Both the position numbers and the translations under genes were made by a program. From Flavobacteriaceae bacterium (GTDB taxonomy: Bacteria > Bacteroidota > Bacteroidia > Flavobacteriales > Flavobacteriaceae), in the NCBI GenBank assembly GCA_024763365.1, contig JANTFO010000009.1:1-40138 (forward strand): DNA of 40,138 nucleotides, written 5' to 3'. Position 1 is the first letter of the stretch. Every line of letters starts with the position of its first letter. This document shows positions 31,456 to 38,453 of this stretch, in pieces. The notes below the pieces were generated by a model that had not been told where the DNA came from, ran no database searches, and saw nothing but the letters and a program-made list of their open reading frames with translations.

Positions 31456-32907
31456 TTATTCAGGAATTAACCACCAAAAAAGTTTGGCTTTGGCCTTGTA
31501 AATGAACATATAATGCATGAAAAGTTTCATCCAATGACCAGCTGTTCCAACCACACCTACCGTGTCTTTAATATTCCTACCCCACTTTGGGTATTTTTCC
31601 CAATCTTGTACAATAGGTCTTACAGTCATCACTGCAGCTTTACCTTTAAATAACCCATAACCAGCAGATACAATACATGCAGCCCCCATAGTAGCCATGG
31701 AAGCTTCGTGGGGATGGTCTTTTTTACCTGTTTTTATTTGATGGATGATATTCTGAGCTACTACTTTACCAATAACTCCAGAGGGCATTCCGGTTCTGGG
31801 TGGTGTTGGGAATATTTTAGTTCCATTAGGACTTTGCATCGGCTTAGACATAGTATGTGGTGGAGCAAATGCTATCCCTGAAGCATACATATTACTATAA
31901 ATAGGGTTTTGGTAAATCAATGGCCAATCAGAGGCTTTCCAGTCTTCATAGGGCTTTGGTGTATAATCGGCATCAACTTTCATCATGGTATTAGCTGCAA
32001 AAATGGTATCAGAAATATCTGATCCGTCTTTTGCAAAGGCTTTCATGCCGGAACCGGCAAATCCGGGGATTAACATTGAAAAGTCAAAATCTTTAACATG
32101 TTTTTCTCCGTCTAAAGTTTCATAATATACTTTACCCTTTTCTAATTTTTGAACACCGGCTCTTTTTATCCATCTGATACCATATTCTTTTAATATAGAT
32201 TCTGTAAATATCTTGGTTGGGGTGATATATCCATTTCTTTTTACATAAGCACCTCCCATCCCAAAATCTCCTAATTCATATTCATTAGAAATCCACCATA
32301 TATCTGCCATATGCGATAGTTTACGTTTGTGTACTTCAAATGCAATGTTTAGCACATATTCAAATGCCGCTCCTTGACAAGTGGCTAAAGGATGACCTGT
32401 ACCAATTAAAATAGTTTGCTTTTGGCCGGCTTCCATTTTCTGTAAGGTATCTTCTAAATTCTTCCATGCATGGGCTGCATGCTCATAGGTGCAAACAGAG
32501 TTAGAATACTCACCCAAGCCTGCTGTAGCTTCAAAATTTAATTTTGGCCCTGTAGCATTGATCAAATAATCATAAGTTACTTTTTCTGATTCACCTTCTT
32601 TCTCTTCGGATACGTATTTGATATTTACGTATGCTTGTTCAATATCTTTATCCCCTTCGGGATGTATAGAAACAGCTAAAGCTTGCTTGTAGTCAATACC
32701 TGCTTTTTTATAAACAGGTGCTAATTTAAATTTAACCTGTTCGGGTTTCATTAATCCAACCCCCACCCATATATTTGATGGTACCCATTGGTAATTACTA
32801 TTGGGAGAAATCATGACGATTTCATGTTTTCTTCTCAAAGATCTACTTAAATAAAGTGCTGCTGTATGACCGGAAATACCGGCTCCTAAGACCAAGACTT
32901 TTGCCAT
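31456..32907 (-). CDS. Sulfide:quinone oxidoreductase-like FAD-dependent oxidoreductase
   Basis: The 483-residue flavoprotein has the FAD dinucleotide motif VLGAGISGHTAALYL (6-20) and YDYLINATGP (112-121). Three cysteines occupy places like those of sulfide:quinone oxidoreductases: Cys139 (NSVCTYEHA), Cys177 in TCQGAAFEY, which parallels the CxGPxYE block with the first redox Cys, and Cys411 in GAACIVSAGYG, which parallels the second. The C-terminus (KLFMHYMFIYKAKAKLFWWL) is an amphipathic stretch of the sort that anchors SQR to the membrane. SQR oxidises sulfide to sulfane sulfur and reduces quinone. The exact subtype and substrate are inferred. It heads an operon with the 74-aa, HMA and DUF2892 genes, and a terminator-like hairpin lies in its leader. 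Confidence 0.82.
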   Translation of the reverse strand: MAKVLVLGAGISGHTAALYLSRSLRRKHEIVMISPNSNYQWVPSNIWVGVGLMKPEQVKFKLAPVYKKAGIDYKQALAVSIHPEGDKDIEQAYVNIKYVSEEKEGESEKVTYDYLINATGPKLNFEATAGLGEYSNSVCTYEHAAHAWKNLEDTLQKMEAGQKQTILIGTGHPLATCQGAAFEYVLNIAFEVHKRKLSHMADIWWISNEYELGDFGMGGAYVKRNGYITPTKIFTESILKEYGIRWIKRAGVQKLEKGKVYYETLDGEKHVKDFDFSMLIPGFAGSGMKAFAKDGSDISDTIFAANTMMKVDADYTPKPYEDWKASDWPLIYQNPIYSNMYASGIAFAPPHTMSKPMQSPNGTKIFPTPPRTGMPSGVIGKVVAQNIIHQIKTGKKDHPHEASMATMGAACIVSAGYGLFKGKAAVMTVRPIVQDWEKYPKWGRNIKDTVGVVGTAGHWMKLFMHYMFIYKAKAKLFWWLIPE

Positions 32908-32933
32908 GCTGTAAATATTTTTTAATTAGTATA

Positions 32934-32963
32934 AAAAACCGAAAAATAAAAAAAATCGGTTTT
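32934..32963 (-). promoter_or_regulatory. Terminator-like hairpin in the leader of the SQR operon
   Basis: On the minus strand AAAACCGA and TCGGTTTT form an 8-bp stem with a 13-base loop, running into six Us, and it ends about 27 bases before the SQR-like ATG. No upstream minus-strand gene exists for it to terminate (the next gene upstream points the other way), so it looks like a leader attenuator. Confidence 0.6.
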
Positions 32964-33027
32964 GTATTTAAATCCTTAACCTTGCGAATATACAATATTA
33001 ATTAATTTTTAATAATTCATGCGTTAT

Positions 33028-33035
33028 CAAAAATA
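33028..33035 (-). promoter_or_regulatory. -7 promoter element for the SQR operon
   Basis: The minus strand reads TATTTTTG, a TAnnTTTG match, which would start transcription near 33021 and give a leader of about 114 bases containing the hairpin at 32934-32963. A TATATTCG near 32987 is a weaker alternative. No -33 TTG is evident. Confidence 0.4.
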
Positions 33036-33061
33036 TCTAAAATGCCATTGTTAAATATATT

Positions 33062-33090
33062 TTGTCTTTATATTGAAAGCAGTATCTTTG
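33062..33090 (+). promoter_or_regulatory. Promoter of the DUF4293 gene
   Basis: TTG at 33062-33064 and TATCTTTG at 33083-33090, spaced by 18 bases, form a full promoter. Start near 33096 leaves a leader of about 17 bases. Confidence 0.7.
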
Positions 33091-33112
33091 GGTTTTAATT
33101 TTTGCTTAAAAT

Positions 33113-33547
33113 ATGATCCAAAGAATTCAAAGTTTATATCTTTTAATAATAATATTAATAAGTGTATTATCTATAATATTCTTAAACTTATGGATGCAAT
33201 CTGACGCTTTAGAAATTAGAGTTCTTTCTTTGTTTCAGAGTGATAACTGGATGTTTAAAACCTTATCAATATTATACTTTCTATCTCCTGTTCTGGCTTT
33301 GATTAGCCTCTTGAACTTCAAATCAAGAAAAAGACAGCTGGTATTAAATAATATCAACGTATTAGCCAATTTATTTTTGTTAGGTTTTCTTGTGTTTTTT
33401 CTATTTAATTTATCCGGAGAAGTGGTAGTTTCTGAGAAGGGTATTGGGAGTTTTCTACCTTTGGCATCAATAGTTTTATTGCTTTTAGCTAATAGGGCTA
33501 TTCGAAAAGATGAAAATCTTGTAAAATCAATAGATAGAATACGTTAG
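33113..33547 (+). CDS. DUF4293 family membrane protein
   Basis: The 144-residue protein matches DUF4293: MIQRIQSLYLLIIILISVLSI at the start and LLLLANRAIRKDENLVKSIDRIR at the end, which are the conserved ends of the family. Four hydrophobic helices (about 7-26, 49-65, 81-100 and 112-127) indicate a small inner-membrane protein. The family is limited largely to Bacteroidota and has no known function. It has its own promoter and terminator and is divergent from the SQR operon. Confidence 0.9.
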   Translation: MIQRIQSLYLLIIILISVLSIIFLNLWMQSDALEIRVLSLFQSDNWMFKTLSILYFLSPVLALISLLNFKSRKRQLVLNNINVLANLFLLGFLVFFLFNLSGEVVVSEKGIGSFLPLASIVLLLLANRAIRKDENLVKSIDRIR

Positions 33548-33573
33548 AGACCTTAACTTAGTATGTTTAGTGT

Positions 33574-33606
33574 AAAACCGTTTCAAAGTATTGAGACGGT
33601 TTTTTT
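33574..33606 (+). terminator. Terminator of the DUF4293 gene
   Basis: ACCGTTTCAA (33577-33586) pairs with TTGAGACGGT (33591-33600) with one wobble around a four-base loop, and seven or more Ts follow. Confidence 0.9.
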
Positions 33607-33646
33607 GTGCTATAAACGATAATATAATTTTTGTATCCTTTCAAAT

Positions 33647-33673
33647 CCTAACCGGTTTTAAAAACCTGTCAGG
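33647..33673. repeat. Imperfect palindrome, possible dispersed intergenic repeat
   Basis: A 27-base imperfect palindrome begins CCTAACCGG, has a T4-A5 centre and ends ACCTGTCAGG; 11 of 13 pairs match. It is between two terminators in the DUF4293/DUF3078 gap and has no U tract of its own. It resembles short palindromic repeats found between genes in flavobacteria. Confidence 0.45.
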
Positions 33674-33682
33674 ACAAAGCAT

Positions 33683-33712
33683 AAAAAAACTGCCTCCAGA
33701 AAGAGACAGTTT
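33683..33712 (-). terminator. Terminator of the DUF3078 gene
   Basis: AAACTGCCTC (33687-33696) and GAGACAGTTT (33703-33712) pair fully, counting one G/U wobble, around a six-base loop; on the minus strand seven Us follow. It lies 20 bases beyond the DUF3078 stop. Confidence 0.9.
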
Positions 33713-33732
33713 AAGTAAATATTTTAATTTTA

Positions 33733-34668
33733 TTAGAAAGCGTAATTCAATCCAATTAACCAGTAAGATTGCATTTTGTTGTCAACATTTTCAAGCGTTG
33801 CATTTTCATCATAATTAACGCTATCTACATTCAAAGCATCGTTAAAGGCTTCTTGTTTGTTTTGTTTTAAACCGAAATCAAAGCCAACACCAATACCTTT
33901 CCATAAAGTGTAACCAAAAGAATTGATCCATGTCCAGTTTGAATAATCTAGTGATTTATAACTGTAAAAACCGGACAGGTTTGTTTTGTAATTAATCTTT
34001 CCTAACTTTTTGGTATAGTCGGCAACAAATTTTGCTCCTGTAGAAGATTCGTACGTGCTACCGTCTTTACTAAATATATGATTATAATTCAAAGGATGCA
34101 CAACCACCACCAAATCTGAAATAGGTGTCCAGGTAGCTCCCAAACCAATATCAAAATAACCCGGATTGTTGAAATTATCAATCACGGTAGTACGATATTC
34201 TCCCAGGGTAGAAGCAGCTAATGTCTTGGATAATTTATAACCGAATAATGAAGTCAAACCAAAAACATCCGTTGCGGCATTAAAATCTTTAGAGTCTGTT
34301 TCATCATCCAGATTGTCTAATTTAACCCAAGATAAATTTACATTAGCAGAATTTCTCCAAAAATACTTCTCTTGTAAAAGGTTGGCATATGCAGAAGTGG
34401 TAAAACCAATGTTACCTGCAGAGGAGTTAGGAGCCCCTTTGGCAAACCAGTTGCTATAACCAGATATATTACCGCCTATAGTTCCGAATGCTCCAAGCTT
34501 CCATCCCGGCATAGCATCTATCTTTGCTTGAATAGCATCTACTTCACCTTGTAATTTACCGATCTCTGTTTTTTTAGCATCTTGTTCTTTTTTTAATGCT
34601 TCTAATGTTTGAGCATTAATGCTGAATACTCCAAACACCAATACTAAACTAATAAATAATTTTTTCAT
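33733..34668 (-). CDS. DUF3078 family outer-membrane protein
   Basis: The 311-residue protein has a signal peptide (MKKLFISLVLVFGVFSINAQ, cleavage near residue 19), then a short coiled-coil segment (about 20-52, LEALKKEQDAKKTEIGKLQGEVDAIQAKI), then repeated amphipathic strands rich in aromatic residues and Gly/Asn (NISGYSNWFAKGAPNSSAG, NLSWVKLDNLDDETDSKDF) and a C-terminal Phe (GLNYAF), all typical of an outer-membrane beta barrel. The block GAPNSSAGNIG and the D-rich loop are DUF3078 features. The N-terminal coiled coil may sit in the periplasm. Function unknown. It has a -7 element at 34693-34700 and its own terminator. Confidence 0.88.
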   Translation of the reverse strand: MKKLFISLVLVFGVFSINAQTLEALKKEQDAKKTEIGKLQGEVDAIQAKIDAMPGWKLGAFGTIGGNISGYSNWFAKGAPNSSAGNIGFTTSAYANLLQEKYFWRNSANVNLSWVKLDNLDDETDSKDFNAATDVFGLTSLFGYKLSKTLAASTLGEYRTTVIDNFNNPGYFDIGLGATWTPISDLVVVVHPLNYNHIFSKDGSTYESSTGAKFVADYTKKLGKINYKTNLSGFYSYKSLDYSNWTWINSFGYTLWKGIGVGFDFGLKQNKQEAFNDALNVDSVNYDENATLENVDNKMQSYWLIGLNYAF

Positions 34669-34692
34669 TTTTTAGGATTTTTAAAATTCGGG

Positions 34693-34700
34693 CAAAAATA
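34693..34700 (-). promoter_or_regulatory. -7 promoter element for the DUF3078 gene
   Basis: The minus strand reads TATTTTTG, a TAnnTTTG match 25 bases upstream of the ATG. No clear -33 TTG at normal spacing. Confidence 0.5.
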
Positions 34701-34747
34701 TAACAATTTGTAAAATAGCGTGTATTTATTTCTAATTATAAATGATA

Positions 34748-35071
34748 TTACATAAAACCAAGAGCTAACTTAGCTTCATCACTCATCAAACTTTGATTCC
34801 ATGGCGGATCAAAAGTAAGATCCAATACAACTTCTTCTATACCTTCTATTGTAGCAACTTTGTCTTTAACTTCTTGAGGTAAACTTTCCGCGACGGGGCA
34901 ATTGGGAGTCGTCAAAGTCATGATAATTTTAACAGCTCTTTTATCCTTGCTCACAAAAACGTCATAAATCAAACCTAACTCATATATGTCAACAGGAATT
35001 TCCGGATCATAGATTGTTTTTAGGACTGCTATAATTTCTTCGGTTAATTTTATGGTGTCTAGATCACTCAT
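34748..35071 (-). CDS. SufT-like MIP18 (DUF59) family protein
   Basis: The 107-residue protein is a MIP18-family protein of the SufT type, involved in assembly or delivery of iron-sulfur clusters. The family core is clear: YDPEIPVDIYELGLIYDV (21-38), IIMTLTTPNCPVAESLPQEV with the conserved Cys58, and VVLDLTFDPPWNQSLMSDEAKLALGFM at the C-terminus. In Bacteroidota such genes often stand in suf clusters; here no other suf gene is nearby. It is divergent from the deoxynucleoside kinase gene, and a 13-bp inverted repeat lies in the shared upstream region. Confidence 0.92.
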   Translation of the reverse strand: MSDLDTIKLTEEIIAVLKTIYDPEIPVDIYELGLIYDVFVSKDKRAVKIIMTLTTPNCPVAESLPQEVKDKVATIEGIEEVVLDLTFDPPWNQSLMSDEAKLALGFM

Positions 35072-35093
35072 TTATAATCATTCTAAATAAGGG

Positions 35094-35101
35094 CAAAAGT
35101 A
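35094..35101 (-). promoter_or_regulatory. -7 promoter element for the sufT-like gene
   Basis: The minus strand reads TACTTTTG followed by CCC, a TAnnTTTG match 23 bases upstream of the ATG at 35071. No -33 TTG at standard spacing. Confidence 0.5.
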
Positions 35102-35138
35102 TAAAAAATTTTAGTCATAGTCGTAAACTATATGATAA

Positions 35139-35200
35139 TTTAAAGTGTTAATAAAAAAATTAGCAGTTTTTATAAAAAGCCGTACTTTTAACACTTTAAA
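35139..35200. promoter_or_regulatory. 13-bp inverted repeat in the sufT/deoxynucleoside kinase divergent region
   Basis: TTTAAAGTGTTAA at 35139-35151 is the exact inverse of TTAACACTTTAAA at 35188-35200, with 36 bases between. A second palindrome, TTTTTATAAAAA, sits near the centre (35167-35178). The right arm overlaps a near-consensus -7 box (TACTTTTA, 35183-35190) of the kinase gene. It could be a paired operator; it has no U tract and is not a terminator. Confidence 0.5.
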
Positions 35201-35221
35201 AAATCTAAAAATTTTTTTAAG

Positions 35222-35836
35222 ATGCATGTAGCAGTTGCAGGAAACATAGGCGCCGGAAAAACTACGCTTACCAGATTATTGTCCAAACACTACAAATGGT
35301 CGGCACATTTTGAGTCTGTTGATGAAAATCCATATTTGGATGATTTCTATGCCGCCATGGAAAGATGGTCTTTTAACTTGCAAGTTTATTTTTTAAATAG
35401 TCGTTTTAGGCAAATTCTTGAAATCAAAGAAAGTGGAAAAAACATAATTCAAGACCGTACCATATACGAAGATGCCCATATCTTTGCTCCTAATTTACAT
35501 GCCATGGGTTTGATGCCTACACGAGATTTTGACAATTATTCGTCTCTTTTTGAGTTAATGGAACGCCTGGTTACAGCTCCGGACCTGTTAATATACTTAC
35601 GTGCCAATATACCAACACTTGTGGGGCAAATACACAAAAGAGGGCGTGATTATGAAAATTCCATCAGTATTGATTATTTGAGTAGGCTCAATGAACGCTA
35701 TGAAGCCTGGATTTCAACTTATAATAAAGGAAAACTCCTCATTATTGATGTAGATAATCTTGATTTTGTGGAAAATCCAGAAGACCTAGGCAGTATCATC
35801 AATCGAATTGATGCCCAAATACATGGATTATTTTAA
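35222..35836 (+). CDS. Deoxynucleoside kinase
   Basis: The 204-residue protein belongs to the deoxyguanosine/deoxyadenosine/thymidine kinase-like family, which phosphorylates deoxynucleosides for salvage. It has the P-loop GNIGAGKTTL (7-16), the substrate-binding ESVDENPYLDDFY, the DR-type motif IQDRTIYEDAHIF, and the lid segment KRGRDYENSISIDYL. The close order of these elements and the length suggest a dGK/dAK-type enzyme, but base preference cannot be read with certainty. The start at 35222 gives the P-loop at the usual distance. The upstream region has a large inverted repeat. Confidence 0.92.
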   Translation: MHVAVAGNIGAGKTTLTRLLSKHYKWSAHFESVDENPYLDDFYAAMERWSFNLQVYFLNSRFRQILEIKESGKNIIQDRTIYEDAHIFAPNLHAMGLMPTRDFDNYSSLFELMERLVTAPDLLIYLRANIPTLVGQIHKRGRDYENSISIDYLSRLNERYEAWISTYNKGKLLIIDVDNLDFVENPEDLGSIINRIDAQIHGLF

Positions 35837-35918
35837 TTTTTATTTAATAAGTGCTCTTTATCTCTACAAGTTTTTTATCACTTTGCCGGCACAACTCACT
35901 TAAAAATCAATTAACTGT

Positions 35919-35947
35919 TTGATATTGTATTTATTATTTTATATTTG
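35919..35947 (+). promoter_or_regulatory. Promoter of the HU gene
   Basis: TTG at 35919-35921 and TATATTTG at 35940-35947, spaced by 18 bases, form a full Bacteroidota promoter. Start near 35953 gives a leader of about 33 bases. Confidence 0.72.
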
Positions 35948-35985
35948 CAGTCCGATTTTTTTAAACAATCAAAAATTAATTAATC

Positions 35986-36276
35986 ATGACTAAAGCAGAA
36001 ATTGTAACGAAAATATCTGATAAAACAGGTTTAGAAAAAAATGAAGTTTTAGCTACTGTTGAAGCATTTATGAATGAAGTTAAAGAGTCTTTAAGTACTA
36101 ATGAAAATGTATACTTAAGAGGATTTGGAAGCTTTATTGTAAAAGAAAGAGCTGAAAAAACCGGTAGAAATATTTCAAAAAATACAACTATTAAAATTCC
36201 TGCTCACAACATTCCGGCATTTAAACCTGCTAAGGTTTTTATCAATGAAGTGAAAAAAAGAGTAGTTGTTAAGTAG
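35986..36276 (+). CDS. HU family DNA-binding protein
   Basis: HU proteins are small dimeric nucleoid proteins that bend and compact DNA. The 96-residue sequence fits throughout: MTKAEIVTKISDKTGLEKNEV helices, EAFMNEVKESLSTNENVYLRGFGSFIVKERAEKTGRNI with the signature GFGSF, then KNTTIKIPAHNIPAFKPAKVFINEVKK with the DNA-intercalating proline region (IPAHNIPAFKP). It has its own promoter and is followed after 33 bases by the small basic gene. Confidence 0.97.
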   Translation: MTKAEIVTKISDKTGLEKNEVLATVEAFMNEVKESLSTNENVYLRGFGSFIVKERAEKTGRNISKNTTIKIPAHNIPAFKPAKVFINEVKKRVVVK

Positions 36277-36309
36277 TTTTTTTATCTAACATTTAATACC
36301 CTATAGTAT

Positions 36310-36402
36310 ATGCCAAGTGGTAAAAAGAAGAAACGTAAAAAAATAGCAACTCACAAACGTAAAAAGAGAAGCAGATTAAACAGACATAAAAAGAAAAAAT
36401 AA
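36310..36402 (+). CDS. 30-aa very basic protein, probable ribosomal protein
   Basis: The product is 30 residues, of which 20 are Lys or Arg (starts MPSGKKKKRKKIATHK, ends RLNRHKKKK). Short peptides with this layout (THKRKK-R-x3-NRHKKKK) are conserved in Bacteroidota and resemble the AURKAIP1/COX24 domain, the family of mycobacterial bS22 and mitochondrial mS38. A small ribosomal protein, bL38, has also been reported in the Flavobacterium johnsoniae ribosome structure; I cannot decide which of these it corresponds to. It lies 33 bases after HU and probably shares its promoter. It is shorter than usual gene-calling limits. Confidence 0.8.
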   Translation: MPSGKKKKRKKIATHKRKKRSRLNRHKKKK

Positions 36403-36504
36403 GCTGTTTCTTCATAGTATGTTCTTTGACATAGAAATCACTTTAGATTTCAAATGCCTTTTTGTATATAGTCATAACAACTTATACAAAACTTCCAAAT
36501 TACC

Positions 36505-36577
36505 AAATCAATCTTTTTGGAATTAAATAATTGATTTTCAGAATAGTTATTCTAGATTTTTAAGATCAATAACTATT
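36505..36577 (+). promoter_or_regulatory. Two hairpins in the RNase G/E leader
   Basis: AAATCAAT (36505-36512) pairs with ATTGATTT (36530-36537), and AATAGTTATT (36542-36551) pairs with AATAACTATT (36568-36577). Both lie in the 263-base gap upstream of the RNase gene, which otherwise holds nothing I can name. No U tracts follow, so they are not terminators. They could be the cleavage-control leader that RNase E-type genes often use for autoregulation. Confidence 0.4.
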
Positions 36578-36665
36578 ATAACAATATGAAACGAAACAGG
36601 CGAATATTTTTAAATCACCTGTAAGTTCCATACGATCACCATATTTATAATATCAAATCAATCGT

Positions 36666-38198
36666 ATGAAAACAGAATTAATCATTAAATCAAACCAAAA
36701 CGATATTGATTTTGCTTTACTTAGAGACGGCAAATTAATAGAACTTCACAAAGACGAAAGTGATAAAACTATTGCCGTTGGAGATATTTTTTTAACGAAA
36801 GTTGGGAAAATACTTTCCGGACTCAATGCTGCATTTGTAAATGTAGGAGATGAAAAAGACGGTTTTTTACACTACCATGACCTTGGACCACAATTGTTGT
36901 CCATGAAAAAATTTTTAAATCAGGTAAGTACTCGTAAACGCAAAGATTTTTCATTAAATAATTTTAAAATTGAAGGGGATATTGATAAAGGCGGAAGCAT
37001 TAAAGATGTTCTTAAAACAGGTCAACCTATTTTGGTGCAGATCGTAAAAGAATCAATATCTACCAAAGGGCCCAGACTTAGTGCAGAGCTCTCTTTTGCC
37101 GGTAGATACATGGTTTTATTACCTTTCTCCGACCGAATTTCAGTTTCTCAAAAAATTATAGACAGAAAAGAAAAAGCCCGCTTAAAAAGGCTCGTAAAAA
37201 GTATCAAGCCAAAAGGATTTGGCATCATATTACGAACAGTAGCCAAGGATAAAAAAGTTGCTGAACTGGACAAAGACCTGCAACAATTACTCAATCAATG
37301 GTATGACATGTGTAAACGATTACACCAAGATGTCAAAAAACCAAAAAAAGTTTTGAGTGAAGTTAACAGAGCTTCTGCTATTTTAAGAGATGTTTTAAAT
37401 GATAGCTTTGCCGGTATACATGTAAATGACAAAACATTATACCAGGAAATCAAATCTTATCTTGAAGATATAGCACCCGATAAAGCATCTATTGTAAAAT
37501 ATTACAATGCTAAAGTCCCTATTTTTCAAAAATTTGGTGTTGACAGACAAATCAAAACCTCCTTTGGCAAGACAGTTTCCATGCCTACCGGGGCTTATTT
37601 GGTCATAGAACATACCGAGGCACTTCACGTCATAGATGTAAACAGTGGCAATCGTTCCAACAAAGCCAAGTCTCAACAAGACACCGCTTTAGAAGTTAAT
37701 TTGATTGCCGCTAGCGAAATTGCCAGACAAATTCGCCTTAGAGATATGGGTGGTATTATCGTTGTTGATTTTATCGATATGCACGCAGCTGCAGACCGAA
37801 AAAAACTATTCGAACACCTTAAAGACGAGATGAGTTTAGACAGAACTAAACACAAAGTGCTCCCACCTAGTAGATTTGGCTTAGTACAGATCACACGCCA
37901 GCGCGTAAGAGAAGAAGTTATCATTGAGACCCGAGAAGAGGATCCAAATAAAGATAATAAGGTCTCCTCTCCTATTTTAATGATAGAAAAACTGGAAAGC
38001 GAACTCCAAGAAATCACCAATAAAGGCAAATACAAAAATATTGCCTTACATGTACATCCCTTTGTAGCCGCTTATTTAAACAAAGGTTTCATTTCAGTTT
38101 CCAGAAAATGGGGATGGAAGTATAAACAAAAAATTCACATCATAGCACGTGATTCTTTTGAATATTTACAGCACCACATTGAGTTAACAAAAAAGTAA
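36666..38198 (+). CDS. rng: Ribonuclease G/E
   Basis: RNase E/G endonucleases cut single-stranded AU-rich RNA in rRNA maturation and mRNA decay. The 510-residue protein has an S1 RNA-binding domain (about 35-110, GDIFLTKVGKILSGLNAAFVNVGDEKDGFLHYHDL), an extended insert typical of Bacteroidota, and the catalytic DNase I-like domain with the metal-binding Asp324 (HVIDVNSGN) and Asp368 (GGIIVVDFIDM), spaced as in E. coli RNase E (303 and 346). The CPxC zinc-link motif of E. coli RNase E is absent; it may tetramerise differently or be RNase G-like. No C-terminal scaffold domain is present. It ends at a strong terminator. Confidence 0.95.
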   Translation: MKTELIIKSNQNDIDFALLRDGKLIELHKDESDKTIAVGDIFLTKVGKILSGLNAAFVNVGDEKDGFLHYHDLGPQLLSMKKFLNQVSTRKRKDFSLNNFKIEGDIDKGGSIKDVLKTGQPILVQIVKESISTKGPRLSAELSFAGRYMVLLPFSDRISVSQKIIDRKEKARLKRLVKSIKPKGFGIILRTVAKDKKVAELDKDLQQLLNQWYDMCKRLHQDVKKPKKVLSEVNRASAILRDVLNDSFAGIHVNDKTLYQEIKSYLEDIAPDKASIVKYYNAKVPIFQKFGVDRQIKTSFGKTVSMPTGAYLVIEHTEALHVIDVNSGNRSNKAKSQQDTALEVNLIAASEIARQIRLRDMGGIIVVDFIDMHAAADRKKLFEHLKDEMSLDRTKHKVLPPSRFGLVQITRQRVREEVIIETREEDPNKDNKVSSPILMIEKLESELQEITNKGKYKNIALHVHPFVAAYLNKGFISVSRKWGWKYKQKIHIIARDSFEYLQHHIELTKK

Positions 38199-38217
38199 AA
38201 CAATAATAGATCGTTAT

Positions 38218-38252
38218 AAAGCCCCGACTTTTAAAAAGTCGGGGCTTTTTTG
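38218..38252 (+). terminator. Terminator of the RNase G/E gene
   Basis: GCCCCGACTTTT (38221-38232) pairs with AAAAGTCGGGGC (38234-38245), a very stable stem, followed by seven Ts. Beyond it, to 38440, the spacer is AT-rich without a recognisable feature. Confidence 0.95.
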
Positions 38253-38441
38253 TTCTTAGTCCCATTTAGAAAACATAAGACCGTTGCAAAACGCATTATA
38301 CAAAAATATTCAAGGCTTGAGAAATTTTTAACCGCAGTTATCTTATTGATAATGAGGATTAAAAAATTTTGATAACGAAGAATATTGAAGCAGAATGCGC
38401 TTAGTTCCAGTTTTTTCACCTATTTTGTAACGATCTTAACA

Positions 38442-38449
38442 TACCTTTG
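38442..38449 (+). promoter_or_regulatory. -7 promoter element for dxs
   Basis: TACCTTTG matches TAnnTTTG, only four bases before the dxs ATG at 38454, which would make the message leaderless or nearly so. TTTTG at 38423-38427 is 14 bases upstream, shorter than usual spacing. Confidence 0.45.
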
Positions 38450-38453
38450 TACA

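Noticed and set aside
38253-38441. Short frames in the rng-dxs gap, including a minus-strand 62-codon ORF
   Set aside because: It overlaps the rng terminator stem, has no start-region signals and no recognisable family.
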